This document shows, piece after piece, positions 8,349-16,419 of a DNA stretch of 64,000 bases. The stretch comes from Dehalobacter sp. CP (lineage in GTDB: Bacteria > Bacillota_B > Desulfitobacteriia > Desulfitobacteriales > Syntrophobotulaceae). The stretch covers positions 74,278 through 138,277 of the forward strand of contig VMEE01000016.1 of assembly GCA_009910795.1 (NCBI GenBank). Direction: 5' to 3'. A program made the position numbers and the translations under genes. Position 1 is the first letter of the stretch. Each line of letters starts with the position of its first letter. The notes below the pieces were generated by a model, which ran no database searches, had not been told where the DNA came from, and saw only the letters and a program-made list of their open reading frames with translations.

Positions 8349-9443
8349 TCAGGAAAGTCTTCTGTCGGCATCATCCCTGAATTTTTCGAATCCGAGTCTG
8401 ATCAGTTCATCAAGAAGTAGGCTGTAACTTAAGCCGCTGGCTTCCCACAGTTTTGGGTACATCGAAATTTGCGTAAAGCCAGGCATCGTATTGATTTCAT
8501 TAATAAAGATTTGCTCGTCTTCAGTAACGAAGAAATCAACTCTGCTTAGCCCCGAAGCGCCGACGGCCTCAAAGGCAGTCACTGCATGGGACTGAAGCTG
8601 TTCGATCAATTTCTGGCTCAATATGGCTGGAATGATCAGTACTGAGCTATTATCCAGGTATTTAGCCTCATAATCATAAAAATCTTTGGCCGGTTTGATT
8701 TCACCGGGAATGGAGGCTTTGGCACTTTCATTGCCAAGGACGCTCAGTTCAACTTCTCTTGCCTTCACACCTTTTTCGATCACAATTTTCCGGTCAAATT
8801 TTGCTGCGTAGATCAAAGCTTCCAGCAGTTGCTTATCATCTTCAGCTTTGGAAATTCCGACACTGGAACCGAGATTGGCTGGTTTGATAAAACATGGGAA
8901 ACCAATGCTGTCTGAGATGCGTTTCACCGCTGCTTCGGGTGCAGCATTGATTTCACTTCGAAGCAAGGTAAGGTGAGGTACAATCGGCAGCCCGGCTTCT
9001 TTGAAAACAGCCTTCATCCGGTCTTTATCCATTCCGAGAGAAGAACCCAGCACACCTGAACCTACATAGGGGAACCCCGCCATTTCGAAAAGTCCCTGAA
9101 TCGTACCGTCTTCCCCTTTGGGGCCATGCATGACCGGAAAAATAATATCACATCTGCCCTGATCCGGCAGTTCGCTTCCGTCTATAGCCTGAAAGTAAGG
9201 TTTTTGCGGGTTTAAAACGACTGCAACCTGTTTGGCGCCGTCCGTGATATCGGCTTTGGCTTCCTTCCACGCTTCCGGCCTTGCCCCCCAATACCAGCTT
9301 CCTTCTTTGGTGATCCCGATGGTCTGAATCTCATACCGGTCAGCATGCAGCGCTTTGATGACTGAAGCTGCAGAAATGACCGAAACTTCATGTTCCCCCG
9401 ATTGACCGCCAAAGATAACAAGCACTTTCGTTTTGTTGTTCAT
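8349..9443 (-). CDS. ddl: D-alanine--D-alanine ligase
   Basis: A 364-aa ATP-grasp ligase that makes D-Ala-D-Ala for peptidoglycan precursors in the cytoplasm. The N-terminus VIFGGQSGEHEVSVIS carries the family glycine loop and the Glu that binds the first D-Ala. GSSVGISK, the omega-loop FYDYEAKYLD and the C-terminal INEINTMPGFT metal-binding segment are intact. The Tyr-containing omega loop is typical of dipeptide ligases rather than VanA-type D-Ala-D-Lac ligases. GAAGGGAG precedes the start. No van genes are nearby. Confidence 0.96.
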   Translation of the reverse strand: MNNKTKVLVIFGGQSGEHEVSVISAASVIKALHADRYEIQTIGITKEGSWYWGARPEAWKEAKADITDGAKQVAVVLNPQKPYFQAIDGSELPDQGRCDIIFPVMHGPKGEDGTIQGLFEMAGFPYVGSGVLGSSLGMDKDRMKAVFKEAGLPIVPHLTLLRSEINAAPEAAVKRISDSIGFPCFIKPANLGSSVGISKAEDDKQLLEALIYAAKFDRKIVIEKGVKAREVELSVLGNESAKASIPGEIKPAKDFYDYEAKYLDNSSVLIIPAILSQKLIEQLQSHAVTAFEAVGASGLSRVDFFVTEDEQIFINEINTMPGFTQISMYPKLWEASGLSYSLLLDELIRLGFEKFRDDADRRLS

Positions 9444-9612
9444 TTTGATTGTACTCCCTTCAAGTCATACCGTGTCTAAATTACCGGTTATTTTTTACGA
9501 TAGATTCCAGGTAAAATTACCCTTAATCATTCTTATTCATATGTTCCGTTCCTTACATCTTGTTAAGTAAAAATAGTACCTTGTCAATCTAAAATGATGG
9601 ATCGACATGGCC

Positions 9613-10146
9613 CTACAGGATTTGAACACTGCTCAGTGGCCAGTAGCAGAACAGGGCTTTGCCTTCTATGCTCTGAATCGGGACACTGCCGAATGAACGG
9701 GAATCATTCTTACTCGCCCGATTGTCATTCAACGTAAAAACATGGTCTTCCGGCACAACAACCGTTGAAAATGTATATGTCTTTGGTGTATTGGCATAAG
9801 GTTCGTAAATTGGTTTGTTATTAACATACGTATAACCGTTTTTAATTTCTACTTTCTCACCTGGTAAGCCGATTACCCGTTTGATGCTCTCTACACCGTT
9901 ATCTGAATAGAGAATGACATCTCCCCTGTCCAAAGCGTCAATGCTGCGGTAAAAATATTTTTCAACCAGCACCTGGCTGTCCAGCGAAAGTGTCGGCATC
10001 ATTTCCGCTCCTTCAAGATGGGCAAACCCGATCAGATAAGTTTTTAGCAGCCAGGACAAGGCAAAAACGATCAGGATAATCTCAATGATTTCCTGAAGAA
10101 ATTGGCTATACGGATTGTTCATCATATCGCGTCTTATTCTTACCAT
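9613..10146 (-). CDS. Signal peptidase I homologue lacking the catalytic serine
   Basis: A 177-aa S26-family protein with one N-terminal membrane segment (about residues 19-38). In signal peptidase I the nucleophile lies in the motif SMxPTL; here the segment reads LEGAEMMPTL, so Glu48 replaces Ser. The general-base Lys89 (ESIKRVIG) and box E (NDNRASKNDSR, residues 140-150) are kept. The Ser position is encoded by GAA, more than one base from any Ser codon. Staphylococcus SpsA is a known inactive paralogue, so a pseudo-enzyme role or an assisting subunit is plausible. An active lep gene should exist elsewhere. Confidence 0.88.
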   Translation of the reverse strand: MVRIRRDMMNNPYSQFLQEIIEIILIVFALSWLLKTYLIGFAHLEGAEMMPTLSLDSQVLVEKYFYRSIDALDRGDVILYSDNGVESIKRVIGLPGEKVEIKNGYTYVNNKPIYEPYANTPKTYTFSTVVVPEDHVFTLNDNRASKNDSRSFGSVPIQSIEGKALFCYWPLSSVQIL

Positions 10147-10187
10147 ATTGACGATCCCTGCTTCCGGCGCATTATTGGCTTAGACCG

Positions 10188-11462
10188 TTATAACAGATGA
10201 TTTTGTTCAAGCATTTGCGCAGCTGAAATATTAGCGTTCTTCACATAGATATGAGAAATCGCGCCCTGCATATAGACGGCATAAGGGGCTCTAATCGGAC
10301 CATCGGCAGAAAATTCGCTCGTGGCTCCCTGAATGAAAGTTCCTCCGGCCATGATCACTTCGTCCGTATATCCTGGCATCTCCGAAGGCAGCGGCAGAAC
10401 ATGCGAATCGATCGGCGAACCTTTCTGGAGACCCTGGCAAAAGGCCAGCATCTTTTCTTTGGAATTCAATTTTACCGCCTGAATGATATCCGTCCGTAAA
10501 TCCACCGGACCCGGATGGACTTCAAAACCCAGTCTGGACCAAAAGGCCGAGGAAAAAACGGCAGCTTTGATCGCTTCACTGACCGTCAGCGGGCTGAAGT
10601 ACAGTCCCTGGTACATGAGCCGAAGATTATCGAGGGTTGCTCCCACATCGGCATTGATGCCGGGTGCGGTAAACCTGGCCGCGGCTTTCGTGACCAAATC
10701 TTCTCTGCCGGCAATGTAGCCGCCTGTCGGGGCCAGCGTGCCTCCGAGATTCTTGATTAGTGATCCTGCCAGCAGGTCTACGCCCACATGTCCGGGTTCC
10801 CGATCCTCAACAAGCTCGCCGTAGCAATTATCGACGAAGATATTAATCTCAGGAAAATGCGTTTTGGCATAGCCAACAAATTCACTGATCTGGGCAATGG
10901 AAACAGAGTTTCTCCATTCATAGCCTTTGGAACGCTGGAGGATAAACAGCTTCGTTTGCGGATTCACCATCGCAGCCAGTTTTTCCATTTGAATCTGACT
11001 ATCCGCATCCAAAGGCAGGATATTAAAGGACACGCCCCAGTCAGCCAGGCTACCGGAAATGTTGTTTTTAATTCCGATCACCTGCTGAAGCGTATCATAT
11101 GGCATCCCGGTAACAGAAATAAAATGATCTCCAGGCCGGAGAACACCAAAGAGCGCTGATGCAATCGCATGGGTACCCGATACAAACTGGTGCCTGATGA
11201 TGGCTTTTTCAGTACCCATGATGGATGCGGTCACCGTATCAAGTTTTTCTCTCCCGGAATCGCCGAGTCCGTAGCCGGTTGTTCCGTTCAGATTATAAGC
11301 TGAGACTCTGGCCTCTTGGAAAGCTTTGAGGACACGTTGATGGTTCTTCTCAATGATTGGATTTACGATACAGGTTTGTTTTGTCAAAACCTGTTCAGCA
11401 TAGCACAGGGCGTCCGCAATTTTCGCAGATAAATTCAAATCGGACAAAAAACGATCCTCCAT
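10188..11462 (-). CDS. Aluminium-resistance/methionine gamma-lyase-like PLP enzyme
   Basis: A 424-aa fold-type I PLP protein of the cystathionine beta-lyase-like family annotated for aluminium resistance (YnbB of Bacillus). LRPGDHFISVTGMPYDTL begins the cofactor-binding half and the likely Schiff-base Lys is in GSLIKNLGGTLAPTGGY. The start at 11462 (MEDRFLSDL) is chosen because the upstream extension would overlap arsC and is not family-like. In many Firmicutes this gene sits near hfq, miaA and lexA, as here. The physiological substrate is not settled for the family. Confidence 0.9.
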   Translation of the reverse strand: MEDRFLSDLNLSAKIADALCYAEQVLTKQTCIVNPIIEKNHQRVLKAFQEARVSAYNLNGTTGYGLGDSGREKLDTVTASIMGTEKAIIRHQFVSGTHAIASALFGVLRPGDHFISVTGMPYDTLQQVIGIKNNISGSLADWGVSFNILPLDADSQIQMEKLAAMVNPQTKLFILQRSKGYEWRNSVSIAQISEFVGYAKTHFPEINIFVDNCYGELVEDREPGHVGVDLLAGSLIKNLGGTLAPTGGYIAGREDLVTKAAARFTAPGINADVGATLDNLRLMYQGLYFSPLTVSEAIKAAVFSSAFWSRLGFEVHPGPVDLRTDIIQAVKLNSKEKMLAFCQGLQKGSPIDSHVLPLPSEMPGYTDEVIMAGGTFIQGATSEFSADGPIRAPYAVYMQGAISHIYVKNANISAAQMLEQNHLL

Positions 11463-11535
11463 AAAGTAAAGTTCTTCTAAAATACTACATCGAATTGGCT
11501 TACTTTTCAATATACAAAAAAATATTACTTGACGA

Positions 11536-11958
11536 TCAAGGCAGAGACACATAGGACTTCATATTCACTCTGCATTTGAGCTCCAGTATTTTTTCTTCGA
11601 TGATTTTGGCCGTCTTAATATATTCCTGCTTATCTTTCCCCGTTGGGTCTTCAAGACCCCAATCTTCTCTGAATTTGCAAGGCACAAAAGGACAATTCAC
11701 ATTACACCCCATGGTAATAACGATATCGACCGGTGGGATATCCGAAATAAGTTTTGGTTTTTGCGATAAGCTCATGTCCATGTTGTAGTGTTCCTGAATT
11801 ACAGTAACAGCCACGGGATTAATTCCATTTTTAATTTCTGTACCTGCTGAATAGGCTTCGAAGCTATCCGATGCAATTATCTTGGCGATGGCCTCTGCCA
11901 TTTGTGAGCGGCAGGAGTTGTGAACACAGACAAAGGCTACTTTTATCTTTTCCGGCAT
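11536..11958 (-). CDS. arsC: Arsenate reductase, thioredoxin-coupled (LMW-phosphatase fold)
   Basis: A 140-aa cytoplasmic reductase that converts arsenate to arsenite. The phosphate-binding loop is CVHNSCR (Cys11 to Arg17). The disulfide relay cysteines appear as Cys85 and Cys89 in MGCNVNCPFVPC, with one extra Cys94. The DP motif is in GLEDPTGK. It lies 3 nt downstream of acr3, so arsenate reduction and arsenite export are co-expressed. No arsR adjoins this pair. Confidence 0.95.
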   Translation of the reverse strand: MPEKIKVAFVCVHNSCRSQMAEAIAKIIASDSFEAYSAGTEIKNGINPVAVTVIQEHYNMDMSLSQKPKLISDIPPVDIVITMGCNVNCPFVPCKFREDWGLEDPTGKDKQEYIKTAKIIEEKILELKCRVNMKSYVSLP

Positions 11959-11961
11959 TGG

Positions 11962-13047
11962 TTAAATCTCTCCTTTATGCCTACGTGGCCAACCCTGCTG
12001 GTCATAAAATTTGAGCTTTAAGGCAAGTGCTGAATTCACCAGGCCAATCATGACCGGCACCTCTACCAATGGCCCAATAACGGCTGTAAAAGCTACGTCG
12101 GAGGCAATGCCAAACACCGCTACAGCTACCGCAATCGCCAGTTCAAAGTTATTGCTTGCTGCTGTAAAAGCCAGTGTTATTGTCTGGTCATATTGAAAGC
12201 CGCCTTTGTAAGACATAAAGAAGCTGACAAAAAACATAATCGCAAAATAGATCAATAAGGGAATGGCTATTCTTACGACTCCCATTGGATTGGTGACAAT
12301 CTCCTGCCCTTTGGTCATAAACATAATAACGATTGTATAGAGCAGGGCGATCAAAGCTAACGGTGAAATTTTAGGGATAAATACATTCTCGTACCATTCT
12401 CTTGTCTTAACTCGAATCAGTCCAAAACGGGTAATAAAACCCGCTGCAAAAGGAATGCCCAAATAAATCAGAACACTTTTAGCAACATCCCATATTGAAA
12501 TATCCACGATTTGCCCACCCCAGGAAAGGCCAAGCCATTTCGGAATTAAAGTAACAAAAAGATAGATATAAACCGAATACAAGAGTATTTGGAATATGGA
12601 GTTCAGGGCCACGAGTGCGGCACAATACTCGTTATCACCCTTCGCGAGCGTATTCCAGACAATGACCATGGCAATACACCGGGCTAAACCGATGATGATC
12701 AAACCAATAGCATAACCTGGCATATCTCTCAAAAACACGATAGCCAGCACAAACATCAAAACCGGTCCGATAATCCAGTTCTGAAGCAGTGAAAAACTGA
12801 AGACCTTTTTATTTTGTACGACTTTGCCGATCTCTTCATATTTTACCTTGGCCAGTGGAGGATACATCATTACAATGAGTCCGATGGCAATCGGCCAGGA
12901 AATCGTACCCGTGCTGAACTCACCCAACGATACAGCAATGTTTGGGAACAGATAACCTCCGAAAACACCAATAGCCATCGCAATAAAGATCCAAAGCGTC
13001 AAAAATCGGTCTAAAAATGATAATCCTGATTGATTTCCATTTTCCAT
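11962..13047 (-). CDS. acr3: Arsenite efflux permease, ACR3 family
   Basis: A 361-aa membrane protein with about ten helices. The family landmarks are [13 protein letters not shown], which carries the conserved Cys of ACR3, and [16 protein letters not shown]. It exports arsenite made by the ArsC encoded directly downstream. GGAGG precedes the ATG at 13047. The gap to spoVK (80 nt) carries a terminator, so acr3-arsC likely has its own promoter in that gap. Confidence 0.95.
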   Translation of the reverse strand: MENGNQSGLSFLDRFLTLWIFIAMAIGVFGGYLFPNIAVSLGEFSTGTISWPIAIGLIVMMYPPLAKVKYEEIGKVVQNKKVFSFSLLQNWIIGPVLMFVLAIVFLRDMPGYAIGLIIIGLARCIAMVIVWNTLAKGDNEYCAALVALNSIFQILLYSVYIYLFVTLIPKWLGLSWGGQIVDISIWDVAKSVLIYLGIPFAAGFITRFGLIRVKTREWYENVFIPKISPLALIALLYTIVIMFMTKGQEIVTNPMGVVRIAIPLLIYFAIMFFVSFFMSYKGGFQYDQTITLAFTAASNNFELAIAVAVAVFGIASDVAFTAVIGPLVEVPVMIGLVNSALALKLKFYDQQGWPRRHKGEI

Positions 13048-13106
13048 TTTATTCCTCCAGATTTATGTGGTTATAGGCATATTGTATCTTGTTCTCATTG
13101 ATATGT

Positions 13107-13122
13107 AAAAGGGCAAACGCCC
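13107..13122 (-). terminator. Short terminator downstream of spoVK
   Basis: On the minus strand a GGGC-GTTT-GCCC hairpin followed by TTTT lies just beyond the spoVK stop codon. The stem is short, so termination may be partial. Confidence 0.5.
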
Positions 13123-13127
13123 CCCGA

Positions 13128-14030
13128 TCAAGAAAGATCCACTTCTTTGATACACATTAAATCTTCCCTGGACAGATTCGCCTGCCTGTAGAGTCTGACG
13201 GCCTGCTTGCGAACCGCTTTTTCCACGAAATTGCGCACCATCCGGGCATTACCGGAATAAGGCTGCATGTCATTCATATCCTGCAGGTTTCTTCGGAACA
13301 CAATTTTTGCCTGCGGAGAAAATGTATATTGCCTGTCTGTCAGCATCTGCTCACCAATAGACATCAGTTCATCCAGAGAGTAGTCCGGGAAATCGATATG
13401 GAGCGGAAAGCGCGACCGCAAACCAGGGTTTGTCTTTATGAATGCATCCATTTCAACCTTATATCCGGCAAGGATAAGGATGAGGTTATCCTTATGGTCT
13501 TCCATCGCTTTGACTAAGGCATCAATTGCTTCCTTGCCAAAATCCTTTTCCCCACCCCTTGCCAAGGAATAGGCTTCATCAATAAACAGGATCCCGCCGA
13601 GGGCCTTTTTAACCAATTCTCTGGTCTTATTGGCTGTATGTCCGACATACTCTCCGACAAGATCTGCTCTTTCACATTCGATAATATGTCCTTTCGGTAA
13701 GACGCCCATTTCCTTAAACAATCTTCCGATCAGCCTTGCGACTGTAGTTTTTCCTGTACCCGGATTGCCGCTGAAAACCGTATGTAAGACTAAAGGCTCC
13801 GTATTCAGTTTCTCTTTTTCCCGTCGTTTACAGATTTCTACAAAAGCATACAACTCATGAATCAGTTTTTTTACTGACTCTAAGCCAATTAAACTATCGA
13901 GTTCCGTGATGATCTCTTCAGTCTTTTTGTTACTGCTGCCGGCATAGTCCGGCAACTCAGGTTCTGATGTCATTGGCTGGGTCTGGAGCACCGGCGGAAG
14001 ATTTGATCTGAAGGTTATCTTAATGGACAC
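13128..14030 (-). CDS. spoVK: Stage V sporulation protein K-like AAA ATPase
   Basis: A 300-aa CbbX/SpoVK-class AAA protein. Walker A is GNPGTGKTT, Walker B is GGILFIDEAYSL, and the arginine-finger region is LRSRF. A GTG at 14030 with AGGGGGTG 8 nt before it is favoured over an upstream ATG with no site. In spore formers it is expressed late in the mother cell; the exact remodelling substrate is unknown. It lies downstream of the hfq terminator. Confidence 0.9.
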   Translation of the reverse strand: MSIKITFRSNLPPVLQTQPMTSEPELPDYAGSSNKKTEEIITELDSLIGLESVKKLIHELYAFVEICKRREKEKLNTEPLVLHTVFSGNPGTGKTTVARLIGRLFKEMGVLPKGHIIECERADLVGEYVGHTANKTRELVKKALGGILFIDEAYSLARGGEKDFGKEAIDALVKAMEDHKDNLILILAGYKVEMDAFIKTNPGLRSRFPLHIDFPDYSLDELMSIGEQMLTDRQYTFSPQAKIVFRRNLQDMNDMQPYSGNARMVRNFVEKAVRKQAVRLYRQANLSREDLMCIKEVDLS

Positions 14031-14118
14031 AAAAGAAGCACCCCCTATAAGAACGTCATTATATATATATAGCGCAGCGCAAAAAAGGTGAATCATTAAT
14101 CTGGAAAAATATAAATAA

Positions 14119-14163
14119 TAAAAAAATAAACATCGTGCTATGTCGGGTACACAACACGATGTT
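14119..14163 (-). terminator. Terminator of the hfq operon
   Basis: AACATCGTG (14129-14137) pairs with CACGATGTT (14155-14163). On the minus strand the stem is followed by a T-rich run that corresponds to the A-run at 14121-14130. It lies 100 nt beyond the hfq stop. Confidence 0.8.
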
Positions 14164-14262
14164 CACTTCATTTCATTTTATTTCTGTTCTAGGCCTCAGT
14201 GATATCGATCCGCTATATCTATCAGCTATATGTCCCAGCCCAAAGATGGCCCCATCAGGAAA

Positions 14263-14508
14263 TTACTCAGTCATTTCCCCGACTAAGGCATTTAAATTGA
14301 CTTGTCTCATTGGCATTATGGTAGAAATGGCATGTTTATATACCATTTGTTGTTTGCCTTCGTAGTCCAGAACAACCGTAAAATTATCAAAACCTTTGAC
14401 TAATCCTTTAAGCTGGAATCCATTGACCAAATAGATCGTAACAGGTATGTTATCTTTGCGGATTTGGTTCAAGAAAACATCCTGCAAGTTAATCGGTGAT
14501 TTATTCAT
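14263..14508 (-). CDS. hfq: RNA chaperone Hfq
   Basis: An 81-aa Sm-like protein. Sm1 is [19 protein letters not shown] and Sm2 contains [21 protein letters not shown] forms the N-terminal helix with the Gln used in A-rich RNA binding. The start at 14508 is used because GGAGGT lies upstream and the protein then begins like other Hfqs. It follows miaA by 47 nt, the standard order in bacteria. In Firmicutes it often has a limited sRNA role. Confidence 0.97.
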   Translation of the reverse strand: MNKSPINLQDVFLNQIRKDNIPVTIYLVNGFQLKGLVKGFDNFTVVLDYEGKQQMVYKHAISTIMPMRQVNLNALVGEMTE

Positions 14509-14555
14509 TTTATTTTTTACCTCCATCACCATTTTTCTTATTGTCTAATTTTACC

Positions 14556-15497
14556 TTAGTTTCCATCACTGTGCAAGTCAAGAGAATCGCAAATTTCGTC
14601 AAGAATTTGTTGAGCCGAACATTCTGTGACGTCATACCATTTGATTCGAGGATCCCTCCTAAACCAGGTTAATTGTCTTTTGGCAAAGTGTCTGGTATCT
14701 CTCTGAAGCAGACGCAGCATTTCTTTTTGGGTGACCAAACCTCTCAAAAAATAAACGACATGACGGTAGCCGATGGTTTGAAGGGATTTTAGCCTTGGTG
14801 AATAGCCCTCCTGGAGTAAACGTAAAGTTTCTCCGATTATACCACAATCTACCATTTTATGGCAACGCTCATTGATTCGTTCATAAATCACGTCTCTTGG
14901 AGCCGTCAGCCCTAAATAAATGACTGATTCATCCAATTCAGCGTACATTTTTTCCATGTATGACCTTTGTTCAGATAATGGTTTGCCGGTTAATTCAAAG
15001 ATCTCCAGGGCCCTGACAATTCTTGCCGTATCGTTCACATGGAGTTTTTCGGCAGAAGCCCGATCACATTCCGCGAGTCTTTGATGCAGCTCCTTATTGC
15101 CATGCTGATTGGCATAAGCCAGCCACTTTTGCTTGATTGGGTCCGATCCTTCTTCCGGAAATTCAAATTCATCCAAAATTGAACGAATGTAAAGTCCCGT
15201 TCCGCCAACGACAATCGGGATTTTCCCTTTGGCTTGAATATTCTCAATCCATTTTCTGGCCTGAGACTGAAATCCTGCCACTGTAAACGGTTCAGCCGGA
15301 TCAAGAAGATCGATCAGATGATGCGGCACACCCTTCTGTTCAGCCTTCGATGGTTTTGCTGATCCGATATCAAGCTTCCGGTAAACCTGAACGGAATCCC
15401 CGGAAATGATTTCTCCGTTCAGTCTGAGTGCCAGTTCGACGCCAAGAGCACTCTTGCCGACTGCTGTCGGTCCGATAATAACGATCAGGGGCTTCAT
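14556..15497 (-). CDS. miaA: tRNA dimethylallyltransferase MiaA
   Basis: A 313-aa enzyme that adds the isopentenyl group to A37 of tRNAs reading UNN codons. The P-loop is GPTAVGKSAL, and GDSVQVYRKLDIGSAKP holds the conserved Asp-Ser-x-Gln-Tyr motif. TIGYRHVVYFL is the tRNA-contact segment. It overlaps the upstream methyltransferase gene by 4 nt. MiaB, which acts on the product, is encoded in the same cluster at 25240-26574. Confidence 0.97.
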   Translation of the reverse strand: MKPLIVIIGPTAVGKSALGVELALRLNGEIISGDSVQVYRKLDIGSAKPSKAEQKGVPHHLIDLLDPAEPFTVAGFQSQARKWIENIQAKGKIPIVVGGTGLYIRSILDEFEFPEEGSDPIKQKWLAYANQHGNKELHQRLAECDRASAEKLHVNDTARIVRALEIFELTGKPLSEQRSYMEKMYAELDESVIYLGLTAPRDVIYERINERCHKMVDCGIIGETLRLLQEGYSPRLKSLQTIGYRHVVYFLRGLVTQKEMLRLLQRDTRHFAKRQLTWFRRDPRIKWYDVTECSAQQILDEICDSLDLHSDGN

Positions 15498-16324
15498 CGG
15501 AAACCCTCCCCCACCCTGGCTAAATCAATGATACCAAAATCCACAGGGCTGTATTTATTCTTCTCTTCAACATGAAAACCAAGCCGGGCAAATTCGCTGC
15601 TGCCTTTTCGTTCTTTCAGCACAACTCTTTTCCTGGCCACGCGGCATGCTTCCCGGATTGTGCCTCTGTCCAAAGGATTCGGGTCGGACCATTTCTTCAA
15701 CGGCCGGATCGAGGAAGATTCTTTAACCGTAATACGGAACATTGGGTCAAAATAGACGACATCCACAGATGCATCCGGCTGCCCTTTCAATATCCTGGTA
15801 TGATCTGCCCAGATCGTTTCAATGCGGGAAGCGGCTCGGCTCAATTCTGTCCAGGCTTGAGTTTTTTCCTGAGATATTTTCTTGGCAGGTTTAAACTGGT
15901 TGACCTGAGCCAGACCATCCTGAACCAGAAAGTGGATCAGCGGCGAGCTTTCCACAGCAATCACTCTGCCTTTGCCACCTGCCGCATACGCAGCAATCAG
16001 TGTATCCGACGCAAGACCCATAGTCGCATCAAGAAAAATATCCCCAGCCTCAAGATTCACTGCCTGAAGAAAACGGTCCGGCACGCCGCGTAAGATATTG
16101 ATCATCCTTAACAATGCCATACTTGGATGGAAAAAGAGTCTTTCTCCATCATCTTCAAGACAGAGCTTCTGTTTAACGTAACGAAGTATCGGGAGACCAT
16201 CAGCTTCTGATAAGGCATCCATCGGAACAATTTTTATCCCGGATTGCATACTGAGCTTTTCAAGCCGCAGTTTAAGTTTTTCATCTGACCGTTTATAGGC
16301 AATCACATTATCCGTTTGATCCAT
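15494..16324 (-). CDS. Class I SAM-dependent methyltransferase, RsmJ-like (DUF548)
   Basis: A 276-aa methyltransferase. DIFLDATMGLASDTLIAA is the SAM loop (motif I), VIAVESS gives the ribose-binding acidic residue, and VYFDPMFR is the catalytic DPMF motif shared with RsmJ, a 16S rRNA guanine-1516 N2-methyltransferase. Firmicute members are less well studied, so the rRNA target is inference. The N-terminus is a little shorter than in relatives. It sits between mutL and miaA with a 4-nt overlap with miaA. Confidence 0.85.
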   Translation of the reverse strand: MDQTDNVIAYKRSDEKLKLRLEKLSMQSGIKIVPMDALSEADGLPILRYVKQKLCLEDDGERLFFHPSMALLRMINILRGVPDRFLQAVNLEAGDIFLDATMGLASDTLIAAYAAGGKGRVIAVESSPLIHFLVQDGLAQVNQFKPAKKISQEKTQAWTELSRAASRIETIWADHTRILKGQPDASVDVVYFDPMFRITVKESSSIRPLKKWSDPNPLDRGTIREACRVARKRVVLKERKGSSEFARLGFHVEEKNKYSPVDFGIIDLARVGEGFR

Positions 16325-16419
16325 TCTACTATCCTATCAATCTATTTTTCTGTCTGCGCTCATTGATCTTATTTATTTGATCACCTTTAATTGATCATTA
16401 TTTCGAAATTAAATTCTTT

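Noticed and set aside
15572..16093. A 173-aa plus-strand frame opposite the methyltransferase gene
   Set aside because: Antisense shadow of a motif-supported gene.
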